NCBI GenBank assembly: GCA_009701885.1
Contig: WLJH01000032.1
Span: forward strand, 1-36,900
Source of the DNA: Actinomycetota bacterium
GTDB taxonomy: Bacteria > Actinomycetota > Actinomycetes > Propionibacteriales > Nocardioidaceae
Reading direction: 5' to 3'
DNA: 36,900 nucleotides
The notes under the pieces are model-generated. The model did not search any database. It was given only the letters and a program-made list of their open reading frames with translations, and was not told the origin of the DNA. Made by a program: the position numbers and the translations under genes. Positions 23,800-30,711 of the stretch are shown here, piece after piece; position 1 is the first letter of the stretch; each line of letters starts with the position of its first letter.

Positions 23800-25215
23800 T
23801 CAGCCATAGACCGTCTCGCCGCGTCCGGACTCCTTGCTCACCCGGCGCGCGAGGTAGAGCCCCTCGAGGGCCAGCTCGATCGCGCCGGCGCGCTGGCCGT
23901 CGTCGCTGGCCTCCAGCCGGTCGCAGATCTGGTCGTAGAGGTCTGACTCGCCCAGCCGCGGGAGCCCGGAGAGGAACTCGAGCGCGGTGACCTGCTCGCC
24001 GGTGGTGACCATCTGGCCGGCCTCGATCGCCTCCACGAGCAGGCCCATGTCGAGACCGCGGAAGACCTCGCGCACGGTCTCGGCGACCGCGGTGCGCAGC
24101 AGGTGGGTGAGGATCTCGGCCTCGCGGCCCTCCTCGCCCGACTCGAACTCGATCTTGCCGCCGAGCACGTCGACGGCGGTCTCGAGGTCGACGACCCGGG
24201 CGACGGCCTGCGGCTCGCCCTGGACGGTCGCGCGGTGCAGCGCGGCCGCGGCGATCGTCTCGGCGCCGGCGATGGCGAAGCGCGCCGAGACGCCCGAGCG
24301 CTGGTCGACCGCGCTGGACCCGCGGAGGTTGCGGGTGAAGCGGGCCAGGATCTCCAGCAGGTGCGCTGGTACGTCGGCGACGAGCTCGGCCTCCTGCTGG
24401 ATGACGGCCACCTCGTCGGCGAGCTCGGTCGGGTAGTGGGTGCGGATCTCGGCGCCGAAGCGGTCCTTGAGCGGGGTGATGATCCGGCCGCGGTTGGTGT
24501 AGTCCTCGGGATTGGCGCTGGCCACGACGAGCACGTCCAGCGGCAGGCGCAGCACGTAGCCGCGGATCTGGATGTCGCGCTCCTCCATCACGTTGAGCAT
24601 CGCGACCTGGATCCGCTCGGCGAGGTCGGGCAGCTCGTTGATCGCCACGATGCCGCGGTGGCTGCGCGGGATCAGCCCGAAGTGGATGGTCTCCAGGTCG
24701 CCGAGGGAGCGGCCCTCCGCGACCTTCATCGGGTCGACGTCGCCGATCAGGTCGGCGACGGAGGTGTCGGGGGTGGCCAGCTTCTCGGCGTACCGCTCAT
24801 CGCGGTGGCGCCAGGAGATGCGCAGCGCGTCGCCGTGCTCGGCCACCGCCTGCTGGGACTGGACGGTGATCGGCTCGTAGGGGTGCTCGCCGATCTCGGA
24901 CCCGGAGATCACCGGCGACCACTCGTCGAGCAGGCCCACCATCGTGCGCAGCAGCCGGGTCTTGCCCTGGCCGCGCTCGCCCAGCAGCACGATGTCGTGC
25001 CCGGCGATCAGGGCCCGCTCGAGCTGCGGGATGACGGTGTCCTCGAAGCCGTGGAGGCCGGGCCACGGGTCGCGGCCCTCGCGCAGGGCGGCGAGGAGGT
25101 TGTCGCGCATCTCCGCGCGGAGGGTCTTCAGCTCGTGCCCCGAGGCGCGCAGCTCGCCGAGGGTCGCGATCGTGGGCTGCGGGCGGGACAGGGGGGCGGA
25201 GGAGGTGGCCGTCAC
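23800..25215 (-). CDS. AAA+ ATPase, magnesium-chelatase ChlI/MoxR-like (Rv0958-like)
   Basis: A 471-aa AAA+ ATPase. Walker A is GERGQGKT (residues 79-86) and Walker B is GIVAINELPDL (188-198, E194). Sensor-1 region VVASANPEDYTNRGRIITPLKDRFG follows, with the characteristic arginine-rich RFG segment. The N-terminal 55 residues, with LKTLRAEMRDNLLAALREGRDPWPG, are as in the ChlI-like group that pairs with VWA proteins rather than in true chlorophyll enzymes. The organism has no visible chlorophyll genes here, so a chaperone-like role on a partner complex is more likely. The GTG start at 25215 follows TAGCGT and a 6-nt gap. Confidence 0.9.
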   Translation of the reverse strand: MTATSSAPLSRPQPTIATLGELRASGHELKTLRAEMRDNLLAALREGRDPWPGLHGFEDTVIPQLERALIAGHDIVLLGERGQGKTRLLRTMVGLLDEWSPVISGSEIGEHPYEPITVQSQQAVAEHGDALRISWRHRDERYAEKLATPDTSVADLIGDVDPMKVAEGRSLGDLETIHFGLIPRSHRGIVAINELPDLAERIQVAMLNVMEERDIQIRGYVLRLPLDVLVVASANPEDYTNRGRIITPLKDRFGAEIRTHYPTELADEVAVIQQEAELVADVPAHLLEILARFTRNLRGSSAVDQRSGVSARFAIAGAETIAAAALHRATVQGEPQAVARVVDLETAVDVLGGKIEFESGEEGREAEILTHLLRTAVAETVREVFRGLDMGLLVEAIEAGQMVTTGEQVTALEFLSGLPRLGESDLYDQICDRLEASDDGQRAGAIELALEGLYLARRVSKESGRGETVYG

Positions 25216-25221
25216 GCGATC

Positions 25222-25227
25222 ACGCTA
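25222..25227 (-). promoter_or_regulatory. -10 hexamer TAGCGT for the MoxR-like gene (leaderless type)
   Basis: On the minus strand TAGCGT is followed by 6 nt and the GTG at 25215. Confidence 0.5.
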
Positions 25228-25271
25228 CGCCGCGGACCCAACGGGCGCAGGGGCGTCCGACGTACGCCGCC

Positions 25272-25416
25272 GGGTCGAGGTGCGGGTCGAGGTGCGGGTC
25301 GAGGTGCGGGTCGAGGTGCGGGTCGAGGTGCGTGGACGCGCCATCCCGCGTCTCCAGGCCTCGACTCTGGCCTCGACCCAGGCCTCGACCCGGGCCTCGA
25401 CTCAGGCCTCGACCCG
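25272..25416. repeat. Expanded palindromic repeat: 5 x 12-mer, GACGCG-N6-CGCGTC core, 5 x 12-mer inverted
   Basis: Five exact copies of GGGTCGAGGTGC (25272-25331) are followed by a core hairpin GACGCG-CCATCC-CGCGTC (25335-25352). Then come five copies of GGCCTCGACYCN (25357-25416), which is the 12-mer in inverse orientation with a changed end. The whole forms a long imperfect palindrome in the gap between the universal stress protein gene and the MoxR-like gene. The core and arm sequences recur at 32376-32444. It could end transcription of the stress gene; its size and expansion suggest a dispersed repeat family. Confidence 0.85.
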
Positions 25417-25428
25417 GGCAGGAGTCGC

Positions 25429-26325
25429 TCAGTCCTCGGGGACCACCATGACCGCACCGCGCGCCTGCTCCAGGAAGCTGCGGCTGATCGAGCCCAGCAG
25501 CGCGGAGGCGATGGGATTGCGCTGGCGGTGGCCCACGACGACGAGGTCGGCGCCGTCGGCGGCCTCGAGCAGCTCCTGCTCGACGTGGCCGAAGACGGCG
25601 CGCGGGGTGACCTTGACGTCGGGGTACTTCTCCGACAGACCGCTCGTGGCCTCGGCGATGACCAGCTCGGCCTCCTCCTCGGCCTGCGCGCGCAGCTCGG
25701 CGGTGACCTGGCCGCCGACGGCCACGCGGGCGTCGAAGGTGCAGTGCAGGACGGTGAGCGGCATGCCGCGCAGCGAGGCGTTCTCGAAGGCGGCAGCGAC
25801 GACCGGGGCCGTCCCGTCGTGGCCGTCGACCGCGACGAGCACGCCCGCGCCCTCGCCGGGCTTCGGGCCGCCGGGGCGGACCACGACGACCGGGCCCCTG
25901 CCGTGGCGGGCCACGGCGCTGCTGACCGAGCCGAGCATGAGCGCGCTGATCGGACCGCGCCCGCGCGAGCCGAGCACGGTCACCGCGGCGTCGGCGGAGA
26001 AGCCGGCCAGCAGGGCACGTGCGTCCTCGTGCCGCACCACCTGGACGACCTCGACCTCGGGGTCGAGCTCGGCGACCCGGGCCGCGGCGGTGGCGACGAC
26101 CTCGGCGGCAGCGGCCTTGATCTCGGCCTGGAGCGCCGCGTGGTCGACACCCGCCTGGTCCAGCCACACGGAGGGGATGCTGTCCCAGCCGTGGACCAGC
26201 GTGACCGGGCGGTTGGTCAGCCCGGCGTGGGCGACGGCCCACTCCAGCGCCAGCGCGGCGCCCTCCGAGCCGTCGACTCCGACGACGATCGAACCGTCCG
26301 GGACAGGGGTGAGGGTCTCGCTCAT
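25429..26325 (-). CDS. Universal stress protein with two tandem USP domains
   Basis: A 298-aa protein starting at ATG 26325 (MSETLTPVPDG). It has two UspA domains: IVVGVDGSEGAALALEWAV at the start of the first, VLVAVDGHDGTAPVVAAAFENA at the start of the second. The first has the complete ATP motif G-x2-G-x9-GS (GSRGRGPISALMLGS). In the second the middle glycine is replaced by Gln (GHRQRNPIASALLGS), so nucleotide binding there may be weaker. The form matches mycobacterial tandem USPs (Rv1996, Rv2623 type) that belong to the DosR dormancy regulon. The nearby DevR/DevS genes make a similar regulation plausible; a degenerate GGGAC-like site lies upstream. A GTG at 26343 is an alternative start. 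Confidence 0.9.
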   Translation of the reverse strand: MSETLTPVPDGSIVVGVDGSEGAALALEWAVAHAGLTNRPVTLVHGWDSIPSVWLDQAGVDHAALQAEIKAAAAEVVATAAARVAELDPEVEVVQVVRHEDARALLAGFSADAAVTVLGSRGRGPISALMLGSVSSAVARHGRGPVVVVRPGGPKPGEGAGVLVAVDGHDGTAPVVAAAFENASLRGMPLTVLHCTFDARVAVGGQVTAELRAQAEEEAELVIAEATSGLSEKYPDVKVTPRAVFGHVEQELLEAADGADLVVVGHRQRNPIASALLGSISRSFLEQARGAVMVVPED

Positions 26326-26369
26326 GGCGTCATCATGTCGCACGGGTATCCAGGCCCCGCACGGCCGGA

Positions 26370-26382
26370 GGTCCCTGGTCCC
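26370..26382 (-). promoter_or_regulatory. Possible degenerate DosR-type site upstream of the universal stress gene
   Basis: On the minus strand the sequence reads GGGACCAGGGACC, about 45-57 nt before the ATG at 26325. It contains one complete half-site GGGAC, followed by a second GGGACC in direct rather than inverted orientation. It therefore matches only part of the DosR palindrome and is weaker than the sites at 27757 and 36709. Confidence 0.25.
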
Positions 26383-26443
26383 GGGGTCCTCGGGCCCCGG
26401 GCCCGCTCCTGGTCACCGGCCGTTCCGACCGCACCGCTCGCAC

Positions 26444-26449
26444 TAGGCT
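26444..26449 (+). promoter_or_regulatory. -10 hexamer TAGGCT for the cyclase gene (leaderless type)
   Basis: TAGGCT is followed by 6 nt and the GTG at 26456. Confidence 0.5.
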
Positions 26450-26455
26450 GCGCCC

Positions 26456-27289
26456 GTGACCGCGACCCTCGCCGTGCTCTGCGCACTGCTGGTCGTGGCG
26501 ATGCTGGCCCTGGCCACGACGGTCGGCCGGCTGCGTCGGCGGCTGGCGCTGTCCGAGGCGATGGTCCGCCAGCTCGAGGCCGACCTCGACACGGCGCTGC
26601 GGCCCCGTCCGCCGGTCTCACCGGCCGAGCGGGCCATGCGCGCGCTGGTCGGCACCGCCGCACGGGTGCGCGAGCGCGGCGTCGCCGGGGCCGTCAGCGA
26701 CTCCCTGGAGGACCTCGCCGCGTGGGCGGCCGACCAGCCCAGCGAGGACATCCTCTCGATCGCCGCACCCGACGGCACCGTCTCGCTGCTCTTCTCCGAC
26801 ATCGAGGACTCCACCGCCCTCAACGACCGGCTCGGCGACAAGGCCTGGGTCCGGGTGCTCGCGGCCCACGACGCCCTCGTGCGGGCCTCGGTCGACAAGC
26901 GTCGCGGCCGGATCGTGAAGTCGGCCGGCGACGGCTTCATGGTGGCCTTCCGTGACCCCGTCTCGGCCGTGCTCGCGGCTCGCGGCATCCAGCGCTCGCT
27001 GGCGCGCACCCTCGACCCGCGGCTGCGACTGACCCCCGTCCGGGTGCGGATCGGGGTCCACGCGGGCACCGCGATCAGCCGCGACGGTGACTACTTCGGC
27101 CGCAACGTCGCCATGGCCGCGCGCGTCGCCGGGCTCGCCGACGGCGGGGAGGTGCTGGTGACCGAGGCGGTCCGCGAGGGCACCGCCGACTCCGGGGACC
27201 GCCGGATGCGCTTCGAGGACGCCGGCACCGTCGAGCTCAAGGGCCTGCCCGGGGAGCACCCGCTGTGGCGCCTGGTGGTCGAGACGTGA
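26456..27289 (+). CDS. Class III adenylate/guanylate cyclase, membrane-anchored
   Basis: A 277-aa protein with one N-terminal membrane helix (residues 2-22), a coiled or helical linker to about 100, and a class III cyclase catalytic domain (about 105-277). Metal-binding aspartates are D115 in FSDIEDST and D159 in KSAGDGF. K155 in KSAGDG is a likely base-selecting lysine, favouring ATP, and N217/R223 in NVAMAARVAG are the transition-state residues. The active site looks complete. It makes cAMP or possibly cGMP at the inner membrane face. The GTG start fits a leaderless promoter, and its stop overlaps the next start as GTGA, so it is coupled to the YchJ-like gene. Confidence 0.88.
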   Translation: MTATLAVLCALLVVAMLALATTVGRLRRRLALSEAMVRQLEADLDTALRPRPPVSPAERAMRALVGTAARVRERGVAGAVSDSLEDLAAWAADQPSEDILSIAAPDGTVSLLFSDIEDSTALNDRLGDKAWVRVLAAHDALVRASVDKRRGRIVKSAGDGFMVAFRDPVSAVLAARGIQRSLARTLDPRLRLTPVRVRIGVHAGTAISRDGDYFGRNVAMAARVAGLADGGEVLVTEAVREGTADSGDRRMRFEDAGTVELKGLPGEHPLWRLVVET

Positions 27290-27726
27290 GCGGCCCCCTC
27301 GGCCGGCCCGCCGGGCCCGGCCCGCTCGGGTCCCCCGGGCGACCCGTCACCTGCCCCTGCGGGTCGGGGGCGTCGTACGACGCGTGCTGCGGGCCGCTGC
27401 TCGCCGGGGCGCAGCTGGCCGCGACGCCGCTGGAGCTGATGCGCAGCCGCTACACCGCCTTCGCCGTCGGCGGTCGCGAGGGACTGGACCACCTGTTCCG
27501 CACGTGGCACCCACGCACCCGCCCGCCGCGGCTGGTCGAGGACGGCCTGGACACCGACCGCACCTGGACCCGGCTGGACGTGCTCGGCCACGGCGCGGAC
27601 TGGGTGGAGTTCGACGCCCACTACGCCCGTCCCGACGGGACGGTGGGGGTGCAGCACGAGCACAGCCTCTTCGCGCAGCGCGCGGGGCGGTGGACGTACC
27701 TGGAGGCCGCGCCCGGCGATCGCTGA
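27286..27726 (+). CDS. YchJ-like SEC-C motif protein (UPF0225 family)
   Basis: A 146-aa protein with an N-terminal SEC-C zinc motif, CPCGSGASYDACCG (about residues 23-36), followed by the YchJ-type NTF2-like domain (PLELMRSRYTAFAVGG, LFRTWHPRTRP, WVEFDAHYARPDG, HEHSLFAQRAGRWTYLEA). It matches the UPF0225 family; the second, C-terminal SEC-C motif of E. coli YchJ is absent. Function is unknown. The GTG start at 27286 overlaps the cyclase stop codon, so translation is coupled. Palindromic DosR-type sites start directly after its stop. Confidence 0.85.
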   Translation: MSGPLGRPAGPGPLGSPGRPVTCPCGSGASYDACCGPLLAGAQLAATPLELMRSRYTAFAVGGREGLDHLFRTWHPRTRPPRLVEDGLDTDRTWTRLDVLGHGADWVEFDAHYARPDGTVGVQHEHSLFAQRAGRWTYLEAAPGDR

Positions 27727-27740
27727 GGGATCCGGTTCCC
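27727..27740 (+). promoter_or_regulatory. Second, imperfect DosR-type box before the PNPOx-devS pair
   Basis: GGGAT-CCGG-TTCCC has one mismatch in each half from GGGAC-N4-GTCCC. It lies 30 bp upstream (start to start) of the perfect site at 27757, about three helical turns, so both sites would face the same side of the DNA. It starts immediately after the ychJ-like stop codon. Confidence 0.45.
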
Positions 27741-27756
27741 GAGGTCCTCCCCCCTG

Positions 27757-27770
27757 GGGACCTTCGTCCC
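27757..27770 (+). promoter_or_regulatory. DosR/DevR-type box GGGAC-CTTC-GTCCC
   Basis: The perfect palindrome GGGACCTTCGTCCC matches the core of the mycobacterial DosR consensus (TTSGGGACTWWAGTCCCSAA) in half-sites and spacing. It lies 76 nt before the GTG at 27847 and would control the PNPOx-like gene and the overlapping DevS-type kinase. The outer flanking bases of the consensus are not conserved. Confidence 0.65.
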
Positions 27771-27846
27771 TCCTGCCGAGAGGGCTGCCCCGGTGACGAT
27801 GGTGGGACCGACCCGCCACCCCGAACCGTCGAACCGAGGACCTGCC

Positions 27847-28287
27847 GTGCTGGAACCCGTCGAGCTCTCCGTCTCCGAGGCCGAGGCGCTGCTGCGCTCC
27901 GGGGTCACGGGCCGGGTCGCCGTGTCCACGCCCAAGGGCCCGCACATCCTGCCGGTCAACTACTCCGTCGTCGGGGACTGCGTGGTCATCCGCACCTCGC
28001 CGTACTCCCTGCTCGGCACGCACGCGCACGGCACCACGGTGGCCTTCGAGACCGACGTGGTCGACCACGAGCGGCAGCGTGGCTGGAGCGTGGTGGTCCG
28101 GGGGCGGGCCGAGGTCATCTCCGACCCGGAGGCGCTGGAGCAGATCCGCCGCACCTGGCAGCCGCGGCCGTGGGCCTCGGGCTCCCGGACGCTCCACCTC
28201 GGCATCCGCCTCGAGGAGGTCTCCGGACGCCGCCTCGGCAACGGCTGGGAGCCGCTGCACGAGGTGCCCTGCCGCCGCGTCGTGTGA
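27847..28287 (+). CDS. Pyridoxamine 5'-phosphate oxidase family protein (Pyridox_ox_2 type), upstream of the kinase
   Basis: A 146-aa flavin-type split-barrel protein. I take GTG 27847 (VLEPVELSVSEAEALL), with GAGGA 6 nt upstream; a longer frame to 27793 exists but has no better signal. The N-terminal helix and GRVAVSTPKGPHILPVNYSVVGDCVVIRTSPYS match the family that binds FMN or related cofactors. The later GWSVVVRGRAEVISDPEALEQI and HLGIRLEEVSGRRL also fit. Similar small proteins are regulated by DosR in mycobacteria. Its stop overlaps the kinase start (GTGA), and two DosR-type sites lie upstream, so it is probably the first gene of the sensor operon. The reaction is unknown. Confidence 0.85.
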   Translation: MLEPVELSVSEAEALLRSGVTGRVAVSTPKGPHILPVNYSVVGDCVVIRTSPYSLLGTHAHGTTVAFETDVVDHERQRGWSVVVRGRAEVISDPEALEQIRRTWQPRPWASGSRTLHLGIRLEEVSGRRLGNGWEPLHEVPCRRVV

Positions 28288-29918
28288 ACGCGCTGATCGG
28301 TCCGCACCCGGCGGAGCGCCTCGTGCCCCAGACTGGGCGGGTGCCCTTCCGCAGCCCGGAGCTCTCCGATTCAGCGCAGGCGCTGCTCGACGCCGTCGTG
28401 GCGATCGCCAGCGACCTGGACCTCACGAGCGTGCTCTCGCGCATCGTGGAGGCCGCCTGCCAGCTGACCGACGCGAGGTACGGCGCGGTGGGGGTCATCG
28501 GCCCCGACGGCAACCTGGTCGAGTTCATCACCCACGGCCTGGACCCGCACGAGCGCGAGGCGATCGGCGCCCCGCCGCACGGCCGCGGCATCCTCGGCCT
28601 GCTCATCAAGCACCCCGAACCGCTCCGGCTGGAGGACCTCACCCGGCACCCCGAGAGCTACGGCTTCCCGGCCGACCACCCGCCGATGCGCTCCTTCCTG
28701 GGCGTGCCCGTGCGGATCCGCGGCACCGTCTTCGGCAACCTCTACCTGACCGAGAAGGCGCACGGGCAGTTCGACGAGGGTGACACCCTGCTCGTCGAGG
28801 CGCTGGCCTCGGCGGCCGGCTTCGTCATCGAGAACGCCCGTGCCTACACCCTCAGCGAGCGCCGGCGGCAGTGGCTGCAGGCCGCCGCCGAGCTCGTCGA
28901 CGACCTCCAGCCGCCGCTGGACACCCGGGTCGCGCTGCAGCGGATCGCGCACGCTGCGCTCTCGGTCGGTCGGGCCCGCGGGACCGCCGTCGTGCACACC
29001 TCGGGCGAGCCGGCCGCGGCCGCCGACAGTGCCGTGCTGGCGGCGGCGGGCTCGGACCCCGAGGTCCTGCGCGGGGAGATCGTCACGGTGCTCGAGCGCG
29101 TCGGCGCGGGGGTCGAGGAGCCGGTCGACGTCGACACGGGTCGGCAACGCGCCCTCGTCGTGCCGCTGCGGGCGCACCTGACCGACCCGACCGCGCTCAT
29201 CACCTTCTTCGGCGACGAGCACAACGTGCTGGAGCTCGAGGAGCGCGAGCTGCTCATCTCCTTCGCGGACCAGGCCGCGCTCGCGCTCGACCGCGCCCAG
29301 GCCGTCGCGGACCGCGCCGAGCTCGCGGTCATCTCCGACCGCGAACGGATCGCCCGCGACCTCCACGACACGGTGATCCAGCGGCTCTTCGCGACCGGGC
29401 TGACCCTGCAGGCGGTCTCCAGCGGCGTCGCGGACCCGGCCCTCACCGCGCGGATCGGCAAGGCCGTGGACGACCTCGACCAGGTGGTGCGTGACATCCG
29501 CGGCACGATCTTCGAGCTGCGCCACACCGGCGGAGCCTCGTTGCAGGCGGAGGTGCGGGGCCTCGTGCGGGAGTACGCCCGGGTGCTGGCCTGGACCCCG
29601 GTCGTCCGGGTCGAGGGGCCGGTCGACACCGCCGTACCCGACCGCGTGCGGGAGCACCTCGTCCCGGTCCTGCGCGAGGCGCTGTCCAACCTCTCCCGCC
29701 ACGCCGAGGCCACGTCGGCGCACGTGCTGGTGCACGCCGTCGACGGGGAGCTGCTGCTCGAGGTCGCCGACGACGGCGTCGGCCCCACCGAGGGCGCCTC
29801 CCACAGCGGGCTGCGCAACGCCCGCGGCCGCGCCGCCGGCCTCGGCGGCACCTCGTCGCTGGCCCGCCGCGACGGGGGCGGCTCGGTCTTCACCTGGCGC
29901 GTCCCGCTCCGCGACTGA
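28284..29918 (+). CDS. devS: DevS/DosT-type sensor histidine kinase, two GAF domains, putative haem sensor
   Basis: A 544-aa cytosolic kinase. GAF-A spans about residues 45-180 and contains FPADHPPMRSFLGVP; H132 aligns with His149 of M. tuberculosis DevS, the haem ligand, within the same HPPMR context. GAF-B is at about 200-335. The kinase core has the HisKA_3 box RIARDLHDTVIQRLF with H361, the N-box EALSNLSRHAEA and the G-box VADDGVG plus SGLRNARGR. There is no membrane segment. DevS/DosT sense O2, NO and CO through haem and phosphorylate DevR. GTG 28284 overlaps the upstream stop; GTG 28323, with a GGAG ahead of it, is an alternative start. The devR-type gene converges from the other strand. 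Confidence 0.9.
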   Translation: MNALIGPHPAERLVPQTGRVPFRSPELSDSAQALLDAVVAIASDLDLTSVLSRIVEAACQLTDARYGAVGVIGPDGNLVEFITHGLDPHEREAIGAPPHGRGILGLLIKHPEPLRLEDLTRHPESYGFPADHPPMRSFLGVPVRIRGTVFGNLYLTEKAHGQFDEGDTLLVEALASAAGFVIENARAYTLSERRRQWLQAAAELVDDLQPPLDTRVALQRIAHAALSVGRARGTAVVHTSGEPAAAADSAVLAAAGSDPEVLRGEIVTVLERVGAGVEEPVDVDTGRQRALVVPLRAHLTDPTALITFFGDEHNVLELEERELLISFADQAALALDRAQAVADRAELAVISDRERIARDLHDTVIQRLFATGLTLQAVSSGVADPALTARIGKAVDDLDQVVRDIRGTIFELRHTGGASLQAEVRGLVREYARVLAWTPVVRVEGPVDTAVPDRVREHLVPVLREALSNLSRHAEATSAHVLVHAVDGELLLEVADDGVGPTEGASHSGLRNARGRAAGLGGTSSLARRDGGGSVFTWRVPLRD

Positions 29919-29987
29919 CTCCCCCGGGCCCGCGCTGACCCGCCCCATCTTCGGGGCCGACCCGCCCCAACCTCCAGGCCGGACGAG

Positions 29988-30046
29988 GACGCGGCGGCTC
30001 ACCACCGAAGACGCGGCGGCTCACCACTGAAGACGCGACGGGTCAG
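29988..30046. repeat. 22-bp tandem repeat between devS and devR, reaching into the devR stop codon
   Basis: Two near-identical 22-bp units beginning GACGCGGCGGCTCACCAC lie at 29988-30009 and 30010-30031. A diverged third copy at 30032-30046 includes the response regulator stop codon (30043-30045). A second pair of related 16-mers (ACCCGCCCCA-type) precedes them at about 29938-29970. The array fills most of the 124-bp convergent gap and may take the place of a terminator. Confidence 0.6.
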
Positions 30047-30711
30047 CGGGGGCGGCCGTCGGGGCCGAGGAGCTTGGAGGCGAGGACGGCGGCCTGGGTA
30101 CGGCGCTCGAGGCCGAGCTTGGCCAGGATGGAGGAGACGTAGTTCTTGACCGTCTTCTCGGCCAGGAACATCCGCTCGCCGATCTGACGGTTGGTGAGGC
30201 CCTCGGCGATCAGCGCGAGCAGCTTGAGCTCCTGCTCGGTGAGGTCGGCGAGCTCGGGGGCGGTGGCCGGGCCGTTGCGGACGCGCTCGAGGACCCGGGC
30301 GGTGAGCGCGGGGTCGATGAGGGAGTTGCCGTCGGCGACCTGCTTGATGGCGGCGACCAGGTCCAGGCCCTTGACGTCCTTGAGGACGTAGCCCGCGGCG
30401 CCGGCCATGATCGCGGCGAACAGCGCCTCGTCGTCGTCGTACGACGTCAGGATCAGCGCCCGGATGGACGGGTCGACCGCGCGGACCCCGCGGCACACCT
30501 CGATGCCGGAACCGTCGGGCAGGCGGGCGTCGAGCACGGCGACGTCGGGGTGCAGCGCGGGGATGCGGGCGGTCGCCTCGGCGGCGGTGCCGGCCTCCCC
30601 CACGACCTCGATCGTGCCGGTGCTCTCGAGCAGGGCCCGCAGCCCCTCCCGCACGACCTCGTGGTCGTCGAGGAGGAACACTCGGATCAGGCGATCGGCG
30701 CTCTCGGACAT
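30043..30711 (-). CDS. devR: DevR/DosR-type NarL-family response regulator
   Basis: A 222-aa response regulator. The receiver has acidic residues D15/D16, phosphorylation site D61 in VAVLDARLPDG, T89 in LILTSYD and K111 in YVLKDVKG. The LuxR-type helix-turn-helix (about 158-215) includes LTEQELKLLALIAEGLTNRQIGERMF and EKTVKNYVSSILAKLGLERRTQAAV; the TVKN segment keeps the lysine and asparagine residues that DosR uses to read its box. Overall it closely resembles M. tuberculosis DosR. ATG 30711 has GAGGAG 7 nt upstream and overlaps the cydDC end by 25 nt, making it the last gene of the cyd operon. Its kinase gene converges from the other strand. Confidence 0.92.
   Translation of the reverse strand: MSESADRLIRVFLLDDHEVVREGLRALLESTGTIEVVGEAGTAAEATARIPALHPDVAVLDARLPDGSGIEVCRGVRAVDPSIRALILTSYDDDEALFAAIMAGAAGYVLKDVKGLDLVAAIKQVADGNSLIDPALTARVLERVRNGPATAPELADLTEQELKLLALIAEGLTNRQIGERMFLAEKTVKNYVSSILAKLGLERRTQAAVLASKLLGPDGRPR

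Noticed and set aside
23800..25215. True magnesium chelatase for chlorophyll or a cobaltochelatase subunit
   Set aside because: The ATPase and VWA pair have the general ChlI/ChlD layout, but there is no ChlH/CobN subunit or tetrapyrrole gene nearby, and mycobacteria have the same pair without chlorophyll.
25272..25416. Possible CRISPR array
   Set aside because: The 12-bp units follow each other directly, there are no unique spacers of 25-40 bp, and the two halves are inverted. No cas genes are present.
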